NCBI RefSeq assembly: GCF_003286085.1
Contig: NW_020825289.1
Span: 3,224,001-3,288,000 of the forward strand
From: Drosophila persimilis
Lineage: Eukaryota; Arthropoda; Insecta; Diptera; Drosophilidae
Direction: 5' to 3'
Length of the DNA: 64,000 nt
Position numbers and translations under genes: made by a program. Under the pieces are notes generated by a model that made no database searches, was not told the origin of the DNA, and saw only the letters and a list, made by a program, of their open reading frames with translations. Below, in pieces: positions 11,911-22,081 of the stretch. Numbering within the stretch: the first letter of the stretch is position 1; the number at the start of each line of letters is the position of its first letter.

Positions 11911-13090
11911 TAAGATAAGAAGGTTTGTTGCCAGTAGCTCCTGCCGAACGACCGTGAGGCATTGCGTCGCAGGGCACTATATAACCCTCCTGGTAGCCGT
12001 CTTCTGGCTCGCGCATCCTCGCATAGTTTACGCATAGTTGCACAGCGCATCCCATTTTCGTGTACCCCCACCAACGTTTCTTTAGTCAGCCTTCGACCAC
12101 AGCTTTCCTTCATCCTTTCTCTCTCGACTTCGAACCTGGAACAAGTGAAGAGTATGTGCTCCGCATCCTCTGGAGATCCATCTCTTCAGGCAGGACAATC
12201 TCTGTCGCTTTCGTGCCCAAATCGGTGAAGATACGCTTTAAAGCCGCTTTAAACCATGGCCGCTTAGAAGTTGGGTCAAATAGATATTCACATTTCCATG
12301 CCTTCTCGTGCACCACTCTTCTACGATTGGGATGAGAGATTATGTCCATCTAACCTGCGTGGACTCGTTCCATCTCCGCTGCCACTCGGCCATTTTCTTG
12401 TGCCGCTCCCGACGTCGGATAAAATCTCTATTTGGTGCCGACTGAGTAGTTTTCCTTTGCTCGGTGTAGACTTCGGCGGCTTCTCGTGCCAACAGGTCGA
12501 TTGGTAATGCACCGGCAATGACCGGCATTATGCAGTAGGAGCCATCCCCTTGTTTCGGCCCCTTTTATTGAGCCGATTTAGTGCCCTTTCAGCTTCGCCA
12601 CTCTTATACTCATTCAATTTAGGTGCTCACGGAAGCATAGGCGTGTATCCAGCATCACTTCCAGGTCCAAGATGGCTCTCAGGCATTCTACCCTGCATGC
12701 TCCTACATTTATTACCACTATTTCCGTTCTTTTTCGGCTGCTCAGCAGGACTACTTCTGTTTTGTAGTCGATCAGTTGGAGCCCGAAGGAGCTTATCCAC
12801 TCTTTGATTGTCTTTTCCTTCCGCATCCTTCAGGTTTTTTGCGACCGACAACAGGGCAACGTCTTCGGCAAACCCTATCATGCATGTGTCGTCTGGTAGC
12901 TGGAGTCGCAGGATTCCGTCGTAAATGACGTTCCATAGCAGCGACCCCCGGACTGATCCTTGGGGGACGCCACCAGTTACCTAGTACTTCTTTGTTCCTT
13001 TGTCTCTGAAATAGTCCTGGTCTGCCAGGTCTTCTCTTCGTCCGGTCTGTCAACATGTACTTGTATCTTATCGCTATTTTCGAAAATGAC
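11911..13090 (-). mobile_element. Decayed non-LTR retrotransposon (LINE), reverse-transcriptase part
   Basis: Read on the minus strand from about 13060, pieces of a reverse-transcriptase domain appear in different frames: VTGGVPQGSV near 12975, GFAEDVALLSVAKNLKD near 12870, then LQLIDYKTEVVLLSSRKR near 12770, then C-terminal sequence down to about 11950. The catalytic FADD-type motif reads FAED. Stops and frame changes show it is dead. The style resembles R1/LOA-clade elements (LOA-clade Bilbo is known from D. subobscura), but the clade is a guess. Confidence 0.8.
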
Positions 13091-13235
13091 ACAACTCCCC
13101 ATGTTTAAGTATCATAGGTCCAAGCAGCAAAATAAAAAATTTTAATCAAATAACGCAAGAATGAGTACATATAATGGAAAAATTATTTGAAAATCTCCGG
13201 CAAGTCGAGCTGCTGGAAATCCAGCTTAGATCGCT

Positions 13236-13672
13236 TTAAGCGCCCTTAGAGCTTGTAGGCAGCGGCAAGTAGCGGTTGTACGACACCAGGTTTCGCACTA
13301 GAGCAACCACGGAGATCATACAGACAACGCCGGCAGGCATTAGTTTTCCAGAACGATTCCAGCGGGCACCCATTAGCCCAGCCAAGAACAGGGACGTGCC
13401 CAATTGGAGCATGGGGCGTGGTTGATCCTGGGAATTTAGGTGGGCTCCATAGCCGAGTAGAGCTCCAAATGCAAGGCCAGCTCCCAGCGAAGGAATCGAT
13501 GCTGGTGAAATGGCAAAGAGATAAGGAGGTTGGATTACATGGCCCATTAAAACGAATATTGTGGCAGAACTACGCTCTTCCGACGAAAGCACTCACCTGC
13601 CTTGGCATAGCCCATGATGCCGCCCGCCGCAACTGTCGCAGCATATGCATAACCAAACCAATCCACCGGCAT
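13236..13672 (-). CDS. TMEM14-family small membrane protein
   Basis: Two exons, 13672-13597 and 13501-13236, give 113 residues, the usual size for TMEM14 (Tmemb_14) proteins. The N terminus reads [20 protein letters not shown], followed by glycine-rich hydrophobic helices ([41 protein letters not shown]). Vertebrate TMEM14C sits in the inner mitochondrial membrane and helps porphyrin transport; a similar role here is inference. The intron is short (95 bases) with GTGAGT..CAG ends. It is divergent to prel, 890 bases between the start codons. Confidence 0.85.
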
Positions 13673-14561
13673 TTTAAATTGCTATACTTAACAATTAAAA
13701 AACAAATTGTTTTTTTGTTGCACAAGAAAAACTAGTAGCAATCGATATCGATATACGATATATATAATATTAATATTTTTGTGGAATAACTAGATTTTAT
13801 TTTCCAAAATTTTAAATAAAATGTATCTCAAACGATCTGGATTATAAGGCAGATCAATCACTATTAGATAATTCTAGATTAATTTTACACGGTGTGCTAG
13901 CACAACAAGGTGTGACAGCTTATCAATACAAAAGGCGATCAATACAAGTTGAAAGATGTGTGACAGCAGCAGGGTGAACGTTTATGGTATTCCGATATCG
14001 ATAATTCCACACCCTCTTGCAAAGTGTGACAGCAGTGGCCTTTGGACCAGGTGCGAACTTAATTAATGGATGAAATTAAATAAAACGGTAGGAATGAAAT
14101 TCACAGGTGCCATTATGACGAAACAGTGAACGTCGGAGACCATTCCGATTAATGAGAAAAGGCCCAAAGACAAAGAAATTCACAGTTTTCGAGTTAGCCT
14201 GTCTGTGACGCAGTTACACAACAAAATTCTTGCCACAGACGTGTGGGCGCCCACAAAAAGTGGCAGGGGACGAATTATTCATAACAAAAACCACATCGTG
14301 CCCCAAGAAAGGGGTCCCCCACTGCACTCTGGAGCTGTGCACACACCAAAGGCTAAAGGCTGGTAGGTCCCGATGCTCGAGGCAATTGTCAATTTGCCGA
14401 TTGCTATTTATATCTGCAACATGCGATTGCAATTGATTTTCTCTTTTTGTCTCTTTATTTTAGTTCAGGGACGCAGTCCGGTGTGAATTGGTGAGGAATT
14501 CACTTTTGTTTTCGGTAAGGCACGCGCCGACGAGCGGGCTTATCAATTCATTGCCGCCGTC
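13673..14561. promoter_or_regulatory. Shared TMEM14/prel upstream region with DRE and repeated TGTGACAGC motifs
   Basis: Two TATCGATA (DRE) octamers lie at 13746-13753 and 13996-14003. TGTGACAGC occurs three times, at 13911-13919, 13959-13967 and 14025-14033. The last is part of AGTGTGACAGC, close to the reverse complement of the Drosophila housekeeping core-promoter motif 1 (core GTCACACT). These are expected for TATA-less housekeeping promoters. Confidence 0.55.
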
Positions 14562-15330
14562 ATGGTCATCACGGCATCCAGTTACCGCACTGAGGCAGTC
14601 TTCGATTACAGCTGGAAGAATGTTGTAGTTGCTTACTGGAACCGCTACCCGAATCCCTCCAGCTCACACGTCCTCACCGAAGACACTATCCAACGGGAGG
14701 TACGGGATGGCAAGTTATACTCGCGGAGATTGCTCTCAAAGACTAATCCGGTGCCCAAATGGGGATCTCGGTTCTACAACAATGTGCCGGTCAAGATTGT
14801 TGAGGATTCGGTGCTGGATCCGGTTGCAAAGACCTTCACCACATTCACCCGCAATCTGGGCATGAAGAAAATAATGGTAAGTAAATTTGCTAGTTCTTGC
14901 AAGGGAACGTGAAATCACATGTTTTGATTTTTAGAGAGTCGATGAAATCGTTACCTACACCGAGCAGAATGATGGAAGCACACTAGCCGTTCGTCGGGCC
15001 TACATCAGCTCGCAAGTGTTTGGTTTCTCACGTGCCATTCGGGCCTTTGGCATTGAACGATTTAAGTCGAACAGCAACAAGGCTTCTAATGGCTTTGATT
15101 ACGTACTTCGCAGAATGTTCCCGAAAAGCCAATCGAGTGTCCATCATTCAGCTTCTCCAGCAGCGGGAGCAACGGGAGCGTTTGCAGCCCATCAGAGCGA
15201 ACTGTCTGTTGCCACAACGGCGGCGGTCCCGAATCACACCAGCACGATAAAGAGTGTGGCTAGGATAGGCTACGACTTTATGAAATGTCATGCTTCCAAG
15301 ATTGCACAACTGTTTTCAGTTAGAAATTGA
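14562..15330 (+). CDS. prel: PRELI-domain mitochondrial lipid-transfer protein (preli-like)
   Basis: Exons 14562-14876 and 14935-15330 give 236 residues. The PRELI/MSF1 domain occupies roughly residues 1-170 ([19 protein letters not shown] at the start; KWGSRFYNN and EIVTYTEQN later). The Ser/Ala-rich tail ends in a basic helix. PRELI proteins shuttle phosphatidic acid across the mitochondrial intermembrane space with a TRIAP1-type partner. In D. melanogaster prel (preli-like) also affects mitochondria and dendrite shape. The symbol is assigned from domain and from the Iswi/ZnT49B neighbourhood. The intron is 58 bases. Confidence 0.85.
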
Positions 15331-15767
15331 ATCGCTATTATACTTCTAGAATGGGAAATGAATGGGAAAGCTTCGATTTGGGGCGAATTCTGGATTCGAC
15401 TTCAGTTCAGCGTTGTGGCAAGCGGAAAATTTGCCGGCTGTAATTATATGTATTCCAAACAAAACCAACTTTGATACTTTGCTGCATTTCATTCCGTGTG
15501 AGTGTGCCCTCAAAAAAATATGAGAACGATGGCACGGTTGGTTTGTTGAACTCTTTAATTTTAATCAAGCAAATTGCATTGTTTAATCTATATTTCTGTT
15601 AGGCCAACCATTCTGTACGTAAAATTCGGGAATTGTATGTAAACTTGTATATTTTGAAATAAATTATTAATATTTAAATTATGCCCTAAACCAATCTCTT
15701 ACAAATACCAGCGAAACATAGTTAATCTACTTTTCATATTCAAAATAAATGGATTATATTTGACATA
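15331..15767. other. 3' UTR and intergenic DNA after prel
   Basis: A/T-rich. An AATAAA-type signal is present near 15658. No coding frame or repeat recognised. Confidence 0.5.
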
Positions 15768-16881
15768 CACTTCCCGACACTTGAATACGACATACTAAAA
15801 TGTACACTTTAAACACCAATATTTCCGGCACAAGCCAAAGAAAACGGGGAATTTGAATTTTCATCAAATCTCTGTTCAATTTAGCATAAATTAAAAAAAA
15901 AAATAATAGCAATATTCATCAAAGTAGAAACCTCTCAACTTTGTTGCATGCTTGATAAACTCGACTTAATGAAAATTAGGATTTTGCTCACCACAGAATA
16001 ATAGCGCTCAGACTGCTGTGAAAACGATCCAATTATAATTCTTCTTTACTACTCACTTCCTTTACTTCCTTGAGTCCTTATAAATATAAAAAAAAACCCT
16101 TATGACCCTTAAAATTTAAATTTTTTTTCCTTTGAAAATGCTATATAGCGACAGTCTCTACTCCACGCCATATGAATATGCAAAAGTACGGGAGTATTCT
16201 AAGTTTTCGTCCGTTGGCTGAGGTTTTTTATTAATTATTAATTATTAAAAAAACATGTTTTATTATTTTAGCACTAGCTAAAAGTACAGTTTTCGATTTT
16301 TAAATCGAGTTTTAGTCGTGTTTTTTAGATGCGGCTCGCAGATGAGATCTCGTAGAGGTCTCGGAAGTAGCAATTTTGGTTCCGTTTTTCTATGTTTTTG
16401 CCATAATTTGACCCGTTCTTTATGAAATCACTCAGAACACACCTAGTTTTACCAATTTCATCACTTATTTTCATTATTGATGGACCTACTTCCTTCGAGG
16501 CTTTTATTGTGGATTTTTCGTCCTTTGAAAAGGACTTACCATAACCCAAATTTTTTCTCGTAATAAGGACACCCTAATTGATTTTTGAGAATTTATTCAA
16601 TGTCCGGTCGCGACCACATCCAAAATAAAAAATTGTTCAATGTGAATGTCGTATTCAAGTGTCGCATTTTTTTGGGAGCGGAAATTTGAGTTATGTCAAT
16701 TAAATTTTTTTCCTCAATCTACTTTGATGAATATTGCTACTATTTAATTTTATTTTAATTTATGCTAAATTGAATAGAGATTTGAGGAAAATTCAAATTC
16801 ACCGTTTTCTTTGGCTTGTGCCGGAAATGTTGGTGCCTATAGTGTACATTTTAGTATGTCGTATTCAAGTGTCGGGGAGTG
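15768..16881 (-). mobile_element. Defective Tc1-like DNA transposon with about 160-bp terminal inverted repeats
   Basis: Left terminal repeat 15768-15928 and right repeat 16718-16881 are inverted copies with a few differences. They are flanked on both sides by TA (15766-15767 and 16882-16883), the target duplication of Tc1/mariner elements. An extra copy of the tip motif (GTCGTATTCAAGTGTCG) lies inside at about 16646-16662, in the manner of IR/DR elements with repeated transposase-binding sites. The total of about 1.1 kb is too short to hold a full transposase. Confidence 0.85.
16325..16549 (-). pseudogene. Tc1-like transposase fragment (N-terminal helix-turn-helix)
   Basis: A 74-codon frame starts MGYGKSFSKDEKSTIKASKE and continues with ISDEIGKTRCVLSDFIKN and NYGKN. 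This matches the first helix-turn-helix (paired-like) DNA-binding domain of Tc1 transposases. The frame ends soon after, and no DDE catalytic domain is present before the right terminal repeat, so the element cannot encode its own transposase. Confidence 0.8.
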
Positions 16882-17240
16882 TATGTAGATTGTATTTTTA
16901 AGATCCCTAGAAATAAACATAATTTACGTAGACACTAGTGGGCCATCGTAGCTGGTTACAACGAGAATAGTGGAAATTTCAAATTACTGATGCAATAAGG
17001 AACAAATCGACAAAATGGTACCGAATACTCAATACTCAATTGTCGTGCCATTCCAGATCGCTAACAGATCAACGCTGCTAACTTTCTATAGCAGTGCCGT
17101 CCTATGTGGTTTGCATTACTGAAGCTCTGCTGCTCGACTGGTGACTGGGATAGACTTTCCCACGTATGAAAAAACAAAATATTTATCATGAGGACGACGA
17201 GGTCTATAGATGATCGATTTGAGTTTTATCATTTGGAAAA

Positions 17241-17590
17241 TACGTCATTACACCTGAAAGTTTAGCGTTCTGAGGAATATGATATATGGTGCGACACATC
17301 TACTGGAAATAATATGCCATACATTCCATTGCCATTCTAGTTGCCAAATATATCAGCAAAAGTTTCAGCAGGCGAAACATACCGGTTTTTTTTATGTGTA
17401 TGGGAACGGAAATAATCGAGATGTATGGTCAGAATGAGGTGATTTCAGTCGATCTGCTCACCTTGCCCGCCTCTTTTGCTAATGATGATGCTCCAGAAAG
17501 AATGGATACCTACAAGAGGAAACTTCCCAGCCAATACCGACGATTCATCAATACCATAACCGTTAGGTTTTCTTTATGGAATGCCATTGT
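17241..17590 (+). pseudogene. Unidentified decayed coding-like stretch
   Basis: One frame runs from about 17313 to 17582 without a stop and has normal protein-like composition (EMYGQNEVISVDLLTLPASF, KLPSQYRRFINTITV). The same frame continues upstream of 17313 only with several stops. I do not recognise the protein. It could be a dead gene or transposon fragment, or chance. Confidence 0.25.
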
Positions 17591-17716
17591 TCTACATTTA
17601 CAGTACCCTAACAGTAAAAAATATTAAATTTTCCTTCGAATTCAGAGACGTTCCGACTATCGCACAAAAATATCGATTTCGATCTTTTTCAACCAAGAAT
17701 ATATCACTTAAACATA

Positions 17717-17724
17717 TATCGATA
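17717..17724. promoter_or_regulatory. DRE octamer upstream of Iswi
   Basis: TATCGATA, 275 bases before the Iswi start codon. Other ATCGAT-like sites lie around 17673-17685. DRE/DREF sites are common at promoters of proliferation and housekeeping genes. Confidence 0.5.
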
Positions 17725-17998
17725 TAACAATATATACAACCCGGCGACGCCAACTTCCCTCTAAAAATCGCATGTAAGCGCATTTTTTGTGTATTTTGTG
17801 TTCAAGAAAGTGTTTTTTTTCGCAGATTATATGAACGTAATTGCATAAATGGTTCTATAACGTAGCTCACTGACCCGTACAATTTGCAGTTTGCACAGAC
17901 GTACCCAGTACAAACTGACGAGAACCTTTTGTGCACTGCGAAAGCAAGGACAGTTTTAATTGAACATTAAAGAAAGGCACCACACCGGCATTAAGAAA

Positions 17999-20900
17999 AT
18001 GTCCAAAACAGATGCTGCCTCCGTCGACGCCACCGAGGAGAACTCTGTAAGTAGAAAGCTGAGGGAAATTCAATATATTTACGATTAGTGACGCCATAGA
18101 GGGTGTCGGTGAAGCGTAGAATATTCTAAAATTTTTCTTTGCCTTTCCGCAGAATGAAACCACTTCCGATGCGGCCACCAGCTCCTCGGGGGAGAAGGAG
18201 GCAGAGTTCGACAACAAGATTGAAGCCGACCGGAGTCGGCGGTTCGATTTTCTGCTAAAACAAACTGCTGAAATATTCACCCATTTCATGACAAACAGCG
18301 CCAAGAGTCCCACAAAGCCAAAAGGAAGACCCAAAAAGATCAAGGATAAAGAAAAAGAGAAGGATAAGGATAAAGATAAGGATAAGGAATTAGCTGAGTA
18401 AATGCATATAATTTTATATTTCTTTACGCGTACTTATGCCCACCTGTTTGTCCCTGTAGTCATCGTCATCGCAAAACAGAGCAGGAGGAGGATGAAGAGT
18501 TGTTGGCCGAGGATACGGCTACAAAGGAACTATTTCGTTTCGATGCTTCCCCTACCTACATTAAGGGTGGTGAAATGCGCGACTATCAAGTTCGTGGTCT
18601 CAACTGGATGATCTCATTGTACGAGAATGGCATCAACGGCATTCTGGCCGATGAAATGGGTTTGGGTAAGACCCTACAGACCATCTCTCTTCTTGGGTAT
18701 CTCAAACATTTCAAGTGAGTTGTCCAAATGTGTTACGCTTCAAAAGTACTCAGAGCATTCTGATTATCCTGCAGAAACCAAGCTGGTCCCCACATCGTGA
18801 TTGTTCCCAAGTCCACGCTACAGAATTGGGTGAATGAGTTCAAGAAATGGTGCCCATCGCTGCAGGCTGTTTGCCTGATTGGTGACCAGGACACTCGCAA
18901 CACTTTCATCCGTGATGTGTTGATGCCGGGCGAGTGGGATGTTTGCGTGACATCCTACGAGATGTGCATACGTGAAAAGTCCGTATTTAAGAAGTTCAAT
19001 TGGCGTTATCTGGTTATTGACGAGGCACATCGCATCAAGAACGAGAAATCCAAGCTTTCGGAGATACTCCGGGAGTTCAAAACAGCTAATCGGCTGCTCA
19101 TCACCGGTACCCCATTGCAGAACAATCTCCACGAGCTCTGGGCCCTGTTGAACTTTCTCTTGCCCGATGTATTTAACTCGGCGGAGGACTTTGATGAGTG
19201 GTTCAACACAAACACATGCCTGGGAGATGATGCCCTCATCACGAGACTGCATGCCGTACTTAAACCCTTTTTGCTGCGTCGTCTAAAGTCCGAGGTGGAG
19301 AAGCGTCTGAAGCCCAAGAAGGAAATGAAGATATTCGTTGGTCTTTCCAAGATGCAAAGAGATTGGTACACCAAGGTACTGCTGAAGGACATTGACATTG
19401 TTAACGGAGCTGGTAAAGTGGAGAAGATGCGTCTGCAAAATATCCTCATGCAGCTGCGCAAGTGCACCAATCACCCCTATCTGTTTGATGGAGCCGAGCC
19501 GGGCCCTCCATATACCACGGACACTCATCTGGTTTACAATTCTGGAAAAATGGCCATTCTGGATAAACTCTTGCCCAAACTCCAGGAACAGGGATCACGT
19601 GTTTTGATCTTCTCCCAAATGACCCGCATGCTCGATATTCTAGAGGACTATTGCCATTGGAAGAACTATAACTACTGTCGGCTGGATGGTCAAACGCCTC
19701 ACGAAGACCGCAACCGACAGATCCAGGAATATAATATGGAGAATAGTACAAAATTCGTCTTCATGTTGTCCACAAGAGCTGGAGGCCTGGGCATTAATCT
19801 GGCCACCGCCGATGTTGTCATCATCTATGACTCCGATTGGAATCCCCAAATGGACTTGCAGGCTATGGATCGTGCACATCGTATCGGTCAGAAGAAGCAA
19901 GTAAGAGTTTTTCGCTTGATCACAGAGAGCACTGTAGAGGAGAAGATCGTAGAGAGGGCCGAGGTCAAGCTGAGGCTGGACAAAATGGTCATTCAGGGTG
20001 GCCGCCTTGTTGACAACCGCTCCAGTCAAATTAACAAAGATGAAATGCTTAACATTATTCGATTCGGAGCCAGCCAAGTATTTAATTCGAAGGAAACTGA
20101 CATCACCGACGAGGATATCGATGTCATACTGGAGCGCGGTGAGGCTAAAACGGCTGAGCAGAAGGCCCAACTTGATAGCATGGGAGAGAGCTCGTTGCGC
20201 ACTTTCACCATGGACACGAATGGCGAGGCCGGCACTTCGTCTGTCTATCAGTTTGAGGGCGAGGATTGGCGTGAGAAGCAGAAGCAGAACGCACTTGGAA
20301 ACTGGATTGAGCCACCGAAGCGTGAGCGTAAGGCGAACTATGCCGTGGACGCCTATTTCAGGGAAGCCCTGCGCGTCTCCGAGCCCAAAGCCCCTAAGGC
20401 CCCACGCCCACCCAAGCAACCTATTGTCCAGGACTTCCAGTTCTTTCCGCCCCGCCTGTTCGAGCTGCTCGACCAAGAGATCTACTATTTCCGAAAGACT
20501 GTCAACTACAAGGTGCCCAAGAATACAGAACTCGGCTCGGAAGCCAACAAAATTCAGAGGGAGGAACAGCGCAAGATTGACGAGGCCGAGCCCCTCACCG
20601 AAGACGAAATCATCGAGAAAGAGAACCTCCTCTCCCATGGCTTCACGGCCTGGACCAAGAGGGACTTCAATCAGTTCATCAAGGCCAACGAGAAGTACGG
20701 ACGTGATGACATTGACAACATAGCCAAGGACGTGGAGGGCAAGACTCCCGAAGAGGTTATTGAGTACAACGCCGTGTTCTGGGAGCGTTGCACAGAGCTG
20801 CAGGACATTGAACGAATTATGGGACAGATTGAGCGAGGTGAAGGAAAGATTCAGCGACGGCTGTCGATCAAGAAGGCCCTGGATCAAAAGGTATGTCGGA

Positions 20901-21472
20901 TGATTTATTTATTAGTAAAGGATGTATCACATTTAATGAATATCACATCTCTTTAAAGATGTCAAGGTATCGAGCACCCTTCCATCAGCTGCGTCTGCAA
21001 TACGGCAACAACAAGGGGAAAAACTATACCGAGATCGAAGATCGTTTCCTAGTCTGCATGCTGCACAAGCTTGGCTTTGACAAGGAGAATGTCTACGAGG
21101 AACTGAGAGCGGCTATAAGGTAAGTGGAGAAGTCTGCAAAATCTGAAACTCTTACTTATTCTGTTGTTGGTTATGATGCAATTCGACAGAGCATCGCCGC
21201 AGTTCCGCTTCGATTGGTTTATCAAGTCGCGCACAGCTCTGGAACTTCAACGTCGTTGCAACACCTTGATTACACTCATCGAACGCGAGAATATCGAATT
21301 GGAGGAAAAGGAACGCGCCGAGAAGAAGAAAAAGACGCCGAAAGGCAGCGTTTCTAGTGGCAGTGGAAGCCACAACAGCACTCCAGCACCAACGCCCCAG
21401 CCCAAGGCTAATCAGAAGCGCAAGAACGATGTGGTGGCCACCAGCAGCAGTTCCAAGAAGAAGAAGAAGTAA
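17999..21472 (+). CDS. Iswi: ISWI chromatin-remodelling ATPase
   Basis: SNF2-family ATPase that slides nucleosomes as the motor of NURF, ACF and CHRAC. Exons 17999-18046, 18153-18397, 18460-18714, 18775-20890, 20959-21119 and 21190-21472 give 1035 residues, against 1027 remembered for D. melanogaster. The N terminus is acidic, with a charged Lys/Asp repeat at the end of exon 2 (18345-18390). Walker A is DEMGLGKT, Walker B DEAH, and the helicase C lobe has [15 protein letters not shown] and DRAHRIGQ. The C-terminal third holds HAND, SANT ([20 protein letters not shown]) and SLIDE modules, and the extreme C terminus is lysine-rich. All catalytic motifs are intact. It is convergent with the SLC36 gene. 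Confidence 0.97.
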
Positions 21473-22081
21473 AAAAGGTACTGAACGGAATGTACGATCG
21501 CAAGATATTCCCTTGAGATTTGGCTTTTCCAATCATTAGTTGCAGTTCCAGAGCAAAGACAACAGATTACTTAATATTTCAGTCTGCATAGACAAATACA
21601 TAGATATGTATGAACGTAGCTCTTAGTTCAGTTGCCCCAACAGCCACCACAGCCCACAACAAATATGCATTCAAAAATTCAACTATAATATCATTGCGCG
21701 CCGCTGTATTCTATTCCACGTATTTGTACTTTGATTTTAAGAGCTTAATTATTATATTTATATATTGCAACATCAGATCAATGAGTATTCCTAATGAACA
21801 GTTTATCCGACCTTTATTCTAGAAAGTAAACGGAGGAGGGAAACAATTTCAATCTCATTTTCAGAAGCATTCTCTTTATAGACTTAACATAATAACATTT
21901 ATAAACACCGACACCGCCTTGTCGCCGCGGGGCGGAGCTAGATAACTGCGCTTTGAACTCAAACTCTCATCTCTCTGTCTCAGTTTTCGATTCCATCTGT
22001 AGGGGTACCTGCATCGTATTTAATACTACCATCGTCCATCGTCCATGTACGATGGGTGGGATGGGAACTTTAGAGATCCCA
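21473..22081. other. Convergent intergenic region with 3' UTRs of Iswi and the SLC36 gene
   Basis: About 600 bases between two convergent stop codons. A/T-rich, with no coding frame of note. The two 3' UTRs probably share or overlap this space. Confidence 0.5.

Noticed and set aside
19998..20723. 241-codon open frame on the plus strand
   Set aside because: Out-of-frame reading of Iswi exon 4, rich in Arg/Ser/Pro as expected for a shifted frame.
19640..20887. 415-codon open frame on the minus strand
   Set aside because: It lies exactly opposite Iswi exon 4 and arises from its codon bias; no domain and no promoter context.
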